Origin: Pseudisothecium myosuroides
Taxonomy: Eukaryota; Streptophyta; Bryopsida; Hypnales; Lembophyllaceae
NCBI GenBank assembly: GCA_951799445.1
Contig: OX637287.1
Location: 40,143,724-40,207,723, forward strand
Direction: 5' to 3'
Length of the DNA stretch: 64,000 bases
Position numbers and translations under genes: made by a program. Position 1 is the stretch's first letter. Every line of letters begins with the position of its first letter. Shown one piece after another: positions 36,531-48,118 of this stretch. Under the pieces are notes generated by a model. The model saw only the letters and a list, made by a program, of their open reading frames with translations, did not search any database and had not been told where the DNA came from.

Positions 36531-36869
36531 GGAGGTCGTTGCTGCGTTCACACTGCGCTGGCTCCCGTGTGAACACGGTTTCGGTTTTCGTAGTAATTAG
36601 TCCAGTAGAACCTCTCTTATTGCATACTCTGTTAGTGCATAATATGCACTACATTAAAATTGGTAAATAGTGTTGGCTACACTAATTGTCAACAATAACA
36701 CTAATTGTGATTTGCAAAGTTAGTGTTAGAACATTATTTACCCATTCTAACACTATTATAGCTCTACAGTAAAAATTGGTCATTTCAACATTTTTACGAG
36801 AGTGCATTTAGTGTTAGATGGGAACAAAATATAGAAATTGGAATGGTGGGAAAAAAGCGGTGTATGAAA

Positions 36870-37082
36870 TGTTGAAATAAGCAATGAAATGCTTAAATGC
36901 TTAAATAAATAATGAAATGCTAAAATGCTAAAATAAATAATGAAGTGCTAAAATGCTAAAATAAATAATGAAATGCTGAATTGCTGAAATAGATAATGAA
37001 ATGTTGAAATGCTAAAATAAATAATGAAATGCTAAATTGTTGAATTGTTGAAATAGACAATGAAATGTTGAAATGCTGAAAT
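36870..37082. repeat. 28-bp minisatellite inside the pogo-like element
   Basis: Around six to seven units of the form AATAATGAAATGCTAAAATG followed by CTAAAATA, with units of 28-37 bp. Drift (GCTGAATTGCTG, GTTGAAATG) increases toward the right. It lies between the left terminus and the 3' end of the transposase. Confidence 0.8.
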
Positions 37083-37199
37083 TTTTCATAGTGTATGTAT
37101 AAGTTGCTAAATATAGCAACAAACAAAAACACAACATAATAATCCTAGTTGTAGGCCAAAAATTAAAGGAAAAATATAGTAAAATATCAAAAAGGATTT

Positions 37200-38420
37200 T
37201 TAAATTGTCTTATTGAAAGTGGGCAGTTCTTGCCCTTGGAAGTATTGCAAATGTTTTACAATTATTTCTTGGAGATGTCGAAACAATTGTCCTACACTCC
37301 AAGATCCATCAAGTCCTAATTCCAAGCCACAACAAATCATTGTTTTTCTAGCACAGGACATGTTGTCACCATCCACCTTCCGATTAACATCTTCTACACT
37401 ATCAGCAGCCAATTGTAGAAAAAAACGTTTCCCAAGATTTGTCAACTTCCCTGACCATTGTCCATCTGCTCGGGATGCATTTTGCCAAGCATTTCGTTGT
37501 ATCAACTCAATTTTCTTGGCTTCCCACCGTTTTGTCCATGCATCTTTGATTTTTGAAATGAGGAATGTACCTGCTGGTTGGCAAAGGTGAGTAGAACATG
37601 GAGGCAAAAATTTGAAAACTGTGTTTTTAGCAACTAGGACAACAGCCAATCAAGGGGTGATAGTATGGCCACTACAATTATCAAGCCATATGATCTTCAT
37701 GCGTTGATAAAGATTGGCTTGATATGCACAAGGTTCCAAAAAGTATTCGGAGAAGATGGTTTGGTCCATCCAACTTTTAGATCCCGTTCTATAAGAACCC
37801 CCAGGAATATTATCAATCAACCCCCGTATATGATAGCTCCTATTTTCATTTGAGAAAACTAGCATAGGAGCTTCTATTGTGGCACGACGACCTCCTGAAA
37901 TGCGAACCACCATAGTCATGGAATTCCTATCCGAGACAACTTCATCATATTTGACAGTTGTATCTCCCCAAAATCCTAAAGTTCGGCCATTGTCAAGATT
38001 GACAATGAAATGCGTTTCATCTAGGTTTTCCATGAGATTTTCATCAAATTCCCTAGATGAAAATCTCCTTTGCAAGGCCCCCAAATGATAGGCGGTTTGC
38101 ATTTCAATTTGAAGCTCCTTTTCAGGGCTACAAGTCAAACGACCACGTTGGGATAGAAGGACTATATTGTGGTTATCTATGAACTGATTGACTCAATTTG
38201 CTGTGATTTTGTTGACCAACAAAACATCATCTTTGGGATCGACAGAATGGTCTGTGAAAATGAACTCAGAAGCACCTGATTTGCAAAGGTGGTTGAATTC
38301 TTCAAGTAATATAGGGTACAAATATTACATCCATTTGCTCTTCTTTTTGGAGAATGGCTCCTCTTTTTGCCCAAACAGCTTCGGCTACAAGAGAATGGAA
38401 TGATGGGGCCTGCAATATCT
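37200..38420 (-). pseudogene. DDE (pogo/Tigger-type) transposase, one stop in catalytic domain plus N-terminal frameshifts
   Basis: This DNA transposase cuts and joins the element's inverted repeats. The catalytic domain reads in one frame from 38138 to 37200 with a single TGA (minus-strand codon at 37652-37650). Catalytic features: first acidic residue in LDETHF, second in WLDNCSGH, then the KFLPPCSTHLCQPAG motif that is characteristic of the DDE_1/Tigger group, and a C-terminal helical region (SKIKDAWTKRWEAKK). Upstream, 38139-38420 continues with helix-turn-helix-like phrases such as AEAVWAKRGAILQKEEQMDV, but needs at least two frame changes and holds stops. It was probably active in the recent past, and the stop could come from a single C-to-T change. 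Confidence 0.75.
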
Positions 38421-39491
38421 TCATGGAATTGGTGACGTTGCTGCCACCATTGGCTAACTTTTATGAGGTTAGCAGGCCACGGAAGTGTTTCAGAAATCAG
38501 AACTATTTTTCAAAAGAAATAGAGGAGAGAAAGACAAATCCAATGGTGTCATCCAATGTTCAATCACATACCTCAATAAAAAGATATAGGCGTTGGAAGT
38601 TTGAAATCAAGCGGCGGGAAACCACGGAGAATACCCTCCCCCCGTGGAAGGAGTGCCCTTGATGGACCGAAGAACTCTCTACCTCTCCTCGCAATCTCTT
38701 TAAGGTGGTTATTGGACAAAAAAAGAGCGGGGCAAGGAAGCAAGCGAAAAAGAAAGTTTTCTAAAAAAGGGAAGGCTGGAATTTGACAACAGGTGGCAGA
38801 AACTATAGTTTCCCAGGGAAGGGCCAGAGTTTGACGGCAAGAGTTAAGTGCCCCTACACTATTTACACATAAGTTGAAAAATAATGTTGGGGGTAAAAAA
38901 CAGGAAACAACACTAATTATCACCCAACACTATTTACCAATTTTAGTGTAACAAAAATTGGATTTTGAAGCCTTTATTGCTGAACGATGGTTGCAAGCTT
39001 TGTAATTAGAAGCCATGTGGTTAGAGGCCCTATAGTTAGAACATCTTCTGCACCCCTTTAGATATCCCCTCCCTACTAGAATTTGATGAAAAACAATTAA
39101 TTTTAACATTTGTCAAGCTTGGCCTTCTCTTTCCCCTCCAAAAAAGCCATTTCTACAGGGGCCACTATAAGGGCCACTAGTCTTGGGATTAACAAGTTGT
39201 CATAATAAATGCAAATTGTTTGACTTATGATTGGTTGGGAGTATATTTTGGGGAGTTGTGTGACTTGTGATTGGTTGGAAGTATGTTTTATGGAATTGCA
39301 CTATTGGGGATACAAGTGGCTATTTCTTCTTCATTGGATAGATCTTGAATCACGGAGCAGAGATATGTTGAAGGTTGCAGGAGATGCTTTTAGAGTCTAC
39401 GTTAGGCAGTGAATATTACTGCACCTTTCCAAATGCATAAATCTCTCTTAGTGCAGAGTTTCAACACTATGCATTAAAAGAGGTTCTACTG

Positions 39492-41281
39492 TAAAATCAG
39501 AAATCTCTTAAGGGTTAGTTGCGTGTTGTAATGGTTTAACTACTACTAGTATCCGCTGGCAAGGGCAACCAAAATAAAAGTAAAAGTAATTTTCTAATTT
39601 ATTAAATAAAAAAAACTTGAAATTCAATATCTTTTTCATTATACATCCAAATGTCACAAAACAAAGCTCGAGCACCCCAAGCTTTCCAATGGTATGAAGG
39701 ATGCAACCGAAAGATACACAGTTTTGGAGATTCCATTATAGCAAGCAAACAAACAATCTAATTTAAGGTCTTGATTTCGGAATTCATATTGTACAAAATG
39801 TCCTTTTTTCAATTTTCAAACTATTTGTAAGAATTTTAATTGTAGTGGTTTAGATTTCAAAATGAATTGAAGACCTTCAAATAAAAATTTCTTTGTTTTT
39901 CAAATATTGGTTTGAAAGTTTTTAAAATTTAGGACACACTTCAAATTTTGCTTAATTATTTATAGAAGTGGTTAGGACATAAGGTAAAAAATCCTTATTT
40001 CCTCAACCAAATATAAAAACGAAAAGTTTACTTTAGACACTTCTAAATAAGTATACTAATTTTCAAAAAATATTTGTATTAATTTTAGAATGTTGGAATA
40101 ACTATTTTTTCCTAACCCCTAAGCACTCAAACGACCATTTTTTGGTCGTTGTCCAACTTTGGGCAACAAAGAAACTTTTTTTCAACTTTTTTTTTTTTTA
40201 AAGATTGGATTGTCTTTCAATATTTATATTAAAAAGTAAGACCTCTACAATCAAACAAAAATTATAAGAGAAATAGCACAAAGTGGTTAGAATTTGCCTA
40301 GTGTTGAAAAACTTACTATTTGGGAAAAGTGTTGGTGTTCTCATTACTAAATCTTATGCATTTTTTTACAAATCAATAGAAACTACAATTTTGACCAATA
40401 AAAAAAAATTCAAATGCTCAAGATAGAAATTGTATTTTTGGTGAATTTTTGAAGTTATGTCTTCAAAACTCATTTGAAGAAAATCTAAAAATAATTTTAT
40501 AATTTTGAAAGTATCAATATTTTCTACTTTTTGTGCTTCACATTATCTTCTTTGATGCAAACTTCAAAAAAATTATGGAATTTATATTTTATAATACATT
40601 TGTGTTTTGTCTGAACCCCTTGGGCTTTTAGGGGCTAATATTGTACCCAATGGCCTTGGATACTGAAAATAAAATGCCAAAATTATAAAAAAAATAGATT
40701 TAGAAGAATATTTCTTTTATGAACATTTGTTATACTTACTTTTTCATCATTAATTAAATATATGGTGTAAAATGTTTTCATATTTTCCTAGTTCATTTCA
40801 TAAACTTTTAAAAAGTCTTGAAAAATAACACTATTATATGCTCTCCAAAATATTAGCAAATTCTTGTATGATTTGACGTTTCAAATGTTTGAAGAGATTA
40901 ATTATAAAAATCTATATTGAATGTTCAAAAACTATAATAGTTGTAGAATTTTTTTTTAAAATAATTTAAAAAATAAATGCTAAAATATTTGCAATTAAAA
41001 AAATACATTCAAAAATAGAAATTGCTAATTATATAGAATATTTTTATTTTTAACATCTATTGAACCTTATTTTTTTAATAATATATAAATATTTAGAAGA
41101 GATGTGTCTATTATGCCTTCTACTGAATTATAATACTAGACCTAAACTTGTAGTATTACAAATACAAATGTAACAAAGAAATCATTAAATGAAATAAGGC
41201 TTGAATTGTTAAAGGTTAATTAAGGGTTTTCACATTGAGGATTTTACACTTTGCCTTACAATATTACATCAAGTGTCACAA
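39492..41281. other. AT-rich spacer with one inverted-terminus repeat
   Basis: No gene seen. About 40112-40640 is bounded by CTAACCCCTAAG and CTTTTAGGGGCTAA in inverted orientation, resembling the TTAACCC-ended elements elsewhere in the window. Near 39640-39700 the phrase CATCCAAATGTCACAAAACA resembles 1485-1510, a dispersed motif. Confidence 0.45.
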
Positions 41282-41551
41282 CACTATAAGAAACCCTCGT
41301 TTTAGGTGACGAGCCCTAATTTTTTATGACGGATTTTAGGTGATGTCAATGATGACAACCCAAAATTCTTATGTCAACAAAAATGTCCAATGTAACATCA
41401 ATGTTGACATAAAAACATTGGATTGTCAATATTAATGTTACGTTGTACATTTTTGTTGACATAAAAATTTGAGATTGTCAACATTGACATCACTTAAAAT
41501 CCGTCATAAAAAATTAGGGCTCGTCGCTTAAAACGGGGGTTTCTTATAGTA
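41282..41551. mobile_element. CACTA-type MITE, 270 bp, 3-bp TSD
   Basis: It begins CACTATAAGAAACCC and ends, in inverted form, GGGTTTCTTATAGTA, flanked on both sides by CAA (41279-41281 and 41552-41554). CACTA termini plus a 3-bp duplication define the CACTA/En-Spm group. The arms extend as a long hairpin: TGACGAGCCCTAATTTTTTA and ATGACGGATTTTAGGTGATG have matching complements near the right end. A second inner repeat, TTGTTGACATAAAAA, is also inverted. No coding capacity. Confidence 0.85.
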
Positions 41552-42014
41552 CAAACTGTACTAAATGAAAGTAATTGTTGAGACATGATGTTGCATTTGG
41601 ATTTTTGAATCCTAAATATTTTCAAGGAAATTCAACTCATGAGGTTTTGACATTATTTTTCTATTTCTTCCTTCCCTTTTTCTTCTTCAACATTTTTCTT
41701 GTACAACTACAAGATTGAGTCTTCTTGCCTTCTTTTTTCAAAATTAGAATTTGAAAAATTTATCAAACATTTGGTCTTGGCGTCCATTAATATTCTTTCA
41801 TGTCCATATTATTACACAAACTGGTTTTTCTATAGGTAATAAGATTAGAGAGGTTTTAAGATTTCACCTTATACAAAGGAATGCATTTAGCAAAATATAT
41901 ATTGAAGCACATTCTACAACTTATACAAGAAAGCATTTTCAATACCTTTTGAATGGAAGCACATCAATGGTGTCAAACATGAAGCTTACCAATCCACCAA
42001 AATCGAAAAATCTA
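41552..42014. other. AT-rich spacer between two MITEs
   Basis: A 92-codon open frame at 41751-42029 runs into the fold-back element and has no recognisable motif, so I do not call it a gene. Confidence 0.4.
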
Positions 42015-42256
42015 CATCACAAGGTTTAGACCTTGTGGTTTGTTAACATTTATTATGTGTTTATTGTTGTTTCATGGATTCGCACATTAATTACAATTTA
42101 TCGCATCATTACAATGCATTACTTCGCATCGTTACAATGTAGTTGCAAATAATGCATTGTAATGATGCGATAAATTGTAATTCACGTGCAAACTCATGAA
42201 ACAACAATAACCACATAATAACTATTGACAAACCGTAGGGTCTAAACTTTGTGATA
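42015..42256. mobile_element. Long fold-back MITE flanked by TA
   Basis: Almost the whole 242 bp is one inverted repeat. The left arm begins CATCACAAGGTTTAGACC and the right arm, minus strand, TATCACAAAGTTTAGACC. Pairing continues through TTATTGTTGTTTCATG and AATTACAATTTATCGCATCA to a short loop near 42130. TA dinucleotides flank both ends, which fits Tc1/mariner-type targeting. It lies 66 bp outside the Copia left LTR. Confidence 0.75.
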
Positions 42257-42322
42257 TAAAAGTCACTTCACTTAAGAATGGCAAGCAACAAGGGTGATTG
42301 AGGAACGCAACAAGAATGGATT

Positions 42323-42472
42323 TGTAGACAAACGTTAAGAGACACACATTCAAAAGATCGATTGTATAATTAGATAGATTAACAAGGGTCAGAGGCCAAT
42401 ATTTTATACATGTAGAGCAACCCTAATGGATGAGAATCATTCTGGAATCCTAATCTTTTGAACGTGTCAACA
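42323..42472 (-). repeat. Copia 3' LTR (left copy)
   Basis: 150 bp, starting TGTAGACAAACG and ending GTGTCAACA on the plus strand, so TG...CA ended. It aligns without gaps to 51153-51302. It is the 3' LTR relative to the minus-strand coding direction. Confidence 0.9.
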
Positions 42473-42482
42473 CCCCCTCTCA
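42473..42482 (-). other. Polypurine tract of the Copia element
   Basis: The plus-strand CCCCCTCTC directly inside the left LTR is GAGAGGGGG on the minus strand, the expected plus-strand priming site next to the 3' LTR. Confidence 0.75.
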
Positions 42483-43129
42483 ATCGAGAGATTGAGGTCC
42501 GATGTATTTTTGAATTTGTACAAGTTCGTGGAGAGCGTGCGATTGTGTAATGGCGAGCGTCGGTGATCAGAAGATGCAGATGCTCCGAGAGTGTGTAAGT
42601 GACATATTGTTGGTGAGTTTTGTAGGCGCATTGTTCTAGATAGTCTGCATGTTTGTTGCTGAGGTGGTGTAGAGATGCGATTGACGACGCGTTGTCGGAG
42701 CCGGATCGGGAGAAAATTTGTGGAGAGGTTGCTGATGAAGAATTGAGTCTAGCGAGGCACGTTGAGGAGGCAGAGGTTGCGAGCTTAGGGTGGAGACATG
42801 GCCACGAATTTGAAGTTGTGAACGCGAGGAGAGAGTAGGATTTCGAGCTTAATTTGTTAGCATCATCGCTGGAGAAGCAATGGTATTATGTTGTGAAGCA
42901 CGGCCATACCCCTAGTGTATTTTCCCTGGCCTGGCTGCTCGAAGGAGGTGACGGGTTTTTGTGGATCAGAGTACAAGAATTTTTTTTTGTTGAATGATGC
43001 CGAAGAGTACCTATTTTAGGGAGAGTACATTTAGACTGGGTCTACATTAGATGTTGTGAGTGGGAAGTTGAAGAGGCTAGAGTTAGGCTATTGAAGTCAC
43101 AGAATCGTAGAATTTCTCTGTGTTGTGTG

Positions 43130-43650
43130 AATTTCACACGACCCAACGGCTTTATAAGTGCATCCGCTGGCTAGTCAGTGGTTGAAATATATTGTAATTT
43201 GATCTCTCTTTTCATGACTCGTTCTTGTATGAAGTGATAATGAATCTCGATATGCTTAGAGCGGGCTTGGAAAACCGGATTGTGAACAAGTTTCATTGCT
43301 TCTTAATTGATACAGTAAATTGTGATACTTGGGCTAGTGAGAATATCGGTTGTTGTAGTTGTGCAGGACAGTGTTGCAGGTTAAAATTCTTGCAGGAGGC
43401 AATTGAGCCAGACCGATTCTTGAGCGTCATCGTTCAGTGCTCTGTATACTTAGACTCTGTGGATGATCTTGACATTGTAAGCTGTCTTTTGCTCTGCCAG
43501 GTGATAGGTGCCCCTGTAAGTGTGAAGATATATGCCCCCATGGAAAGTTGAGTTTTTGGGCAGGAACTTCAATCTACGTCGGTATAGCCTGATATTTGGA
43601 TTGGAACACTAACATGGTATAGGATGCCAAAGTCAAGGATGCCCGGCCTG
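43130..43650 (-). pseudogene. Copia RNase H region
   Basis: Minus-strand translation near 43130-43260 gives KHIEIHYHFIQERVMKREI and, after it, LQYISTTD-stop-PADALIKPL, the conserved end of Copia RNase H. A TAG replaces a usual residue before PAD and other frame breaks lie upstream. The 650 bp between here and the polypurine tract show no coding. Confidence 0.8.
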
Positions 43651-43689
43651 GAGATATTGCAGTAGGCGTTTGGCTACGTCGAGGTGGCT

Positions 43690-44900
43690 CTATTGGGATT
43701 GGGACATGTAGCTGCTCAAACGGCTCACTGCATAAGCAACGTCCGGCTGGGTTATGGTGAGAAAAATCAATTTGCTTATGAGTCTTCTATAGTATGTGGA
43801 ATCAATTGTTGGCAATTTCATGTTAGTAATGAGTAGCTGTCCTTCAGGTAGTGGAGCATTGGCAGATTTGTAGTCTGCCATTCCAAATTCGTGAAGTATG
43901 GATTTGGTGTAATCTCATTGATGTAGAAAGATGCATAGGATTGCTTGCTCAAATGTGATTCCAAGGTAACACTTGATGTGGCCAAGGTCCGTCATGTTGT
44001 ATTCTTTGTGTAGAAATGCCTTGAACCAGTTGATCAACTTGTCTGAGCTGTCTGTGATGAATAAATCATCTATATAGAGCATTAGTATAAGAGTGTCACT
44101 GTCTGAATGCATATAGTGCATGTTTACGTCTGACTTGCTTCTGTGGAGTCCGATACTACGTAGGGGTGCATCAATGCGCTTGTACCACGTGCGGGGCTTT
44201 ATTTTAGTTTGTAGAGTAATTTGTGAAGCCGACAGACGAGGTTTTTGTACTTATTTTTGCGAAAGTCTGGAGTTTGGTACATGAAGACTTTCTCTTTCAA
44301 TAGGTCGTGTAGAAAAGCCATTTTTACATCCATATGGTGGATATTCTACCGTTTGGCTGCCACTAATACAATCGCAATTCTAATGGTGGCCCATTTGATT
44401 ACAAGTGCAAACGTTTCTTCAAAGTCAGTTCTTTATTTCTGCTCAAATCCTGTCGAGCCTTTTTGATGGAGGGGCCTCCTTTGATGCCGGGTTTCAATTT
44501 GAAAATCCATTTGTAGGTGATTGCCTTCTTATCTGCAGGTAGGGGCTCAAGACTCCACGTTTGATTCTTTCAAATAGAATTCATTCCATCTTGCATTGCA
44601 TTGCGCCAGCCGGAGTCTTGTTGGGCTGTTTTCAAGGTGATGCGGTCGTAATCTTGCTTATTTGGTGCAGGTGGTGTTGGTTGCTGGGATCAGGAGCCGA
44701 TGATGAAGCACATGTCAAAATCTTTGAGAGATAGGCATAGCTCATATCCTTCCAGTCGGATGTTTTGGCGACGAGATCGTTGGGATTGGCAAGGCTCGTG
44801 GGGAGTTGGATCCAGATCAGGTGGTATGACGGGAACAAGGGGGATTAATGAAGGGTCTGTGAGGGCTTCAGGATTCGAATTTGTGTTAGTTGGGTGTGGT
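43690..44900 (-). pseudogene. Copia reverse transcriptase, multiply broken
   Basis: The catalytic block LILMLYIDDLFITDSSDKLI (YxDD-type active site, minus strand 44121-43915) and the downstream block LPEGQLL..., YYRRLISKLIFLTITQPDVA, YAVSRLSSYM (43881-43690) are clear. N-terminal RT phrases such as NAMQDGMNSI, ITYKWIFKLKPG and the region up to 44900 need several frame changes. It is non-functional. Confidence 0.85.
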
Positions 44901-44959
44901 GTTGGAGAAAAGGGGGATATGAGTATTTCATAGCGAGTTGGAAAGCTGGGTCGTGGAGA

Positions 44960-45235
44960 TGGTTGGTTTTGGGGGGGGAGGAGTAGAAAAAAGGCGAGAC
45001 AAAAACGAGGGGTCTTCTAGAAGTTTAGTACGATAGTTTCTGGATGAAGAAGCTTTAGAATGGTTTCATCAAAACGTACATTACGACTAACAAGAATTTT
45101 CCTTGTGACAGGATTGTAACATCGGTAGGCCTTATGGTGCTCGTTGTAGCTTAGAAGGATGGTAATTATGGCTTTTAGATCAAATTTTTGACTTTTACAG
45201 TTAGGTATGTGGCAATATGCTAAGCGCCCGATCAC
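44960..45235 (-). pseudogene. Copia integrase C-terminal part (3' of insertion)
   Basis: The minus-strand open frame reads RLAYCHIPNCKSQKFDLKAI, then LLSYNEHHKAYRCYNPVTRK and ILVSRNVRFDE, the GKGY/CYNP region typical of Copia integrase. It begins directly at the edge of the CATTAG element at 45243 and continues the integrase that ends at 48595. Confidence 0.85.
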
Positions 45236-45666
45236 CCTAAGACATTAGAGAGAATTCGGGCCCTCTAAAGGGCCATGAGTTCTCCTACAAGTTTGGGTGA
45301 GTTCCTGACTGCTGGAACTGCGCCACTGCAGCAGGATGACATGGCCAAATTTCGGCCACATCAGATTTTTAATTTTTTTTTCCCTTAAAATGAGATTTTT
45401 AATTTTTAATTTTTTTTTCTTAGATTCACAATTCAAACTTCTGTCCAAAAAAGACTCTTGAATAGTTACCTAGAGCATTGATATTTTATACCTTATATAT
45501 GTCAAGTTAAAATTTATAAACACATAAACATGACTATGTGGACTCTTGGATTTTCTAATTTTTATATTTCCTTGGATATATTTTCTATGAGCTTATGGCC
45601 GAGGAAGTTATGCTGATCTTAAGCTAGAATTAATTGGGAAAGATTATGATTTGCATTGGTGGATAT

Positions 45667-45877
45667 CATTAGAAGAGATTTGAGGGCTGCAAAGGGCCGT
45701 TTCAGGCTATTCCCGCAGTTGGGAACAGTCAGAATATAAAAAAAAATTAATTAAAAAATTAATTTTTTATTATTTTCTGACGTGGCACAATCTTGGCCAC
45801 GTCAGATTACTGCTCCTAGGCCGTTTCCAGGGCCTGATAACTCGCAGGCTCTTAGAGCCCTCAAATTTCTTCTAATG
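45667..45877. mobile_element. CATTAG-family TIR element (copy 5, nested, 211 bp)
   Basis: The ends CATTAGAAGAGATTTGAGGG and (minus strand) CATTAGAAGAAATTTGAGGG are near-perfect inverted repeats. The interior has TGACGTGGC...GGCCACGTCA (45779-45805) and the shared CTCGCAGGCTCTTAGAGCCC sub-terminal block. It is nested inside the 3.35-kb element. Confidence 0.85.
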
Positions 45878-46431
45878 TAATATTACATCTTAGTTTCTCT
45901 GATAAACTACCTCTAATGGGAGTTTCAAACCATCAAGTTAATTATCTACAGTTGGGTTTGCATAATGCGTTTATTAGAAACATTATAGCAATTACTGTTA
46001 AACTACACACTAGGTAATTTATGTAACCTCCATGTATGCAATAGCTAGGTTTCTTGATTGATTGTTACATCATATTTGGACAGACATCTAATGCTGGTCC
46101 TTAAAACCACGACCTGATTTGGTGGTTGAATACTTTTAATGCTTGGATTTCCGTGTAATTAACTTAATCAAGCTTGCACATGATGGCTGATGAGGCTAAT
46201 GGTGAGTATAAATTGAGGTTTTTTCATGGGCGGAAGGTTTCCAAGTTGGACTAGCTCCCTAGTCTCTTCCTTGTCAGTTTGAGACCTTACTCTCTAATAA
46301 GACTACCAAAACACAGTGTTACACAATCAAGCTAGAATTGTTGCTATTTTCAACTGAGTTGTTTCTACTAGATAGCTCTTAGCATTCATGTTTCCCATTT
46401 TGTTTGTTGAAGACTGTATTATGTATCAAAG

Positions 46432-47670
46432 ATGGCTTCTACTCAGTCCACCTCTAAAAATCAGGTTTTGTGTTATATTGTGCATTTTTATGCTGCAAAA
46501 ATATGGACATGTGTAGGTTTGTTTTGTTCCTTTCTAAGTTGTTTTATGTGAAAACAATAACAAGTGACATAGAGTTGAAGAGACCTCGCATACGTCATGG
46601 TTCTAACTTAGTGTTTGAATTGTGGCATGGATGCAAGTGAAGCTCTTGTCCTCATAAATCTTCTTACAGCGTGTGAACAGGTTTTTATCCTACTTTCCTA
46701 CTTGTCCCTATTTAGAAAAAAGTTTGTATAGTGAGATGGATGATATGATGAATATATTATCTTATGGCCTTGATTGAAAAGTGACAATTATTTACTGGAT
46801 ATTATATTTTCTAGTAGAACACACTCAGGATAGAGATCTCTGTGTTTGCTTCTACTTAGAACAAACAATCCTATCTTATAATGTTGATTCATGATTCAAA
46901 GTTATTTTATGATCCATGCTCAAATAGATCTATATCTATATGACTTGGCAATATTCAGCAATTTCATAGTATGAAATGATTGATTCTTTTTCTAAATACC
47001 TTTGCCTGGTACTTGTCTTTTAGACAAGTTTCAAGAGTTTTGTTTTCAATCAAAAAAGTGTAGTAGTATAAAGTGAAACCTTACTAATGTTTTAGGATTC
47101 TAATATTCTAAAATAGGGAGTAAAAATATGCCATGGTGTGAGGATCAAAATCCCACCCTCCCTCCCACAAAAATGAAGTTAATACAAAAATACCCATATT
47201 TACAGTTATTGGCAGCTTTTTTGCAGTTAATATATATATTTTTATATATTGTTTTCAGTAATATATATATTGATTTATTTATATATTTTCCAAATATTTG
47301 GTGCAAGGACTAATATGTCCTTAAAACCAAATTATAAAATTATATGTGATTAACTTAACGGATACTCTCATTGGTTATGTTAACAGTGCATAAAGAAAAT
47401 CCAGATGGCTTAAATGAAATCACATTTGATGGATTGGCCAAATATGGCCGTATTAAAAGTTGGATGAACTGGCTCATGAAACATGGGTTAACTGTTACAG
47501 TACTAACAACAAAGTTTTTAAAAAAGTGGCTCTCCTTGGATTATGGGACCCATTGCTGCCGGATTTAACACATGTGCTACTTGAATTAACGGCCTTGATG
47601 CACAAACTTGGCACCACTAGTTTTACACAAGGCAATACTGGTGTGACCCACACAGACGACCATTGAGCGT
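46432..47670 (+). pseudogene. Coding-like remnants inside the 3.35-kb element, unrecognised
   Basis: ATG at 46432 starts MASTQSTSKNQ before a possible GT donor. Near 46629 an exon-like MDASEALVLINLLTACEQ ends at CAG/GT. At 47387-47665 two overlapping frames carry protein-like sequence (NEITFDGLAKYGRIKSW in one, VALLGLWDPLLPDLTHVLLE in the other) that would need a frame change. None matches a family I know. They could be a decayed transposase or a captured host gene fragment. Confidence 0.3.
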
Positions 47671-47984
47671 TGGGGTGGAGCTAAAATTTTGCTACTATTA
47701 CGCTGCTGTGGTACTGGGAAGATTTTGTCATCGTCACAGAATACTTTTACTACTTCACAGGTTTTTAATGTGGTTTTGGATTATTATAATTGTTTTTTTT
47801 CTTATGTTTTCTAGGTGATAGCGATAACAAGTGTTGTGAGTTGAAGAAGCCTGTTGCATCCTCATTGACATAACATTGAATTGTTTGTGTTTCTGGGATG
47901 GGCACAAGTGAGGCTCACAACTTCTCGGAAGATTTGGGAGACATTGCAAATACTATAATCCTCCATTTGATGCTTCTTAGTCCA

Positions 47985-48118
47985 AGCTTTTTGAGACTCT
48001 TTCCATTTAGGAGACTCTATCTATTTGTAAGACTCTTTCTATTTGTGAAACTCCATCTATTTGTGAGTCTTTACATATTTGTAAGACTATCGAATTTCTA
48101 AGACTCTATATTACTTTT
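47985..48118 (+). repeat. ~19-bp minisatellite, AGACTCTATCTATTTGT units
   Basis: About seven diverged units of (A/G)AGACTCT(A/T)TCTATTTGT follow one another, with drift toward the right end. It lies just after the second copy of the internal duplication within the 3.35-kb element. Confidence 0.75.

Larger units (their letters stand above)
36603..39491 (-). mobile_element. pogo/Tigger-like DNA transposon, 2.9 kb
   Basis: The termini CAGTAGAACCTCTCTTATTG and (minus strand) CAGTAGAACCTCTTTTAATG are inverted repeats, of the CAGT(A/G)GAACCTCT type known from plant pogo-like elements. The right end abuts TA (39492-39493), the expected target; the left TA appears mutated. It encodes a DDE transposase on the minus strand. 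A related non-autonomous copy is at 12363-12966. A minisatellite lies just inside the left end. The insertion is 210 bp upstream of the RPL18a start codon. Confidence 0.85.

Noticed and set aside
36840..37082. Possible CRISPR-like array of regular repeats
   Set aside because: Units are contiguous with drift and no unique spacers, in a plant transposon: a minisatellite.
45243..45470. Reading the left CATTAG end as an independent, truncated MITE
   Set aside because: The Copia integrase breaks exactly at 45243 and resumes exactly at 48595, so the outer insertion spans both ends.
47985..48118. Repeat-protein frame (LFLFVKLHLFV-type) at 47898-48101
   Set aside because: It is the translation of a 19-bp minisatellite within a transposon, with no support as a gene.
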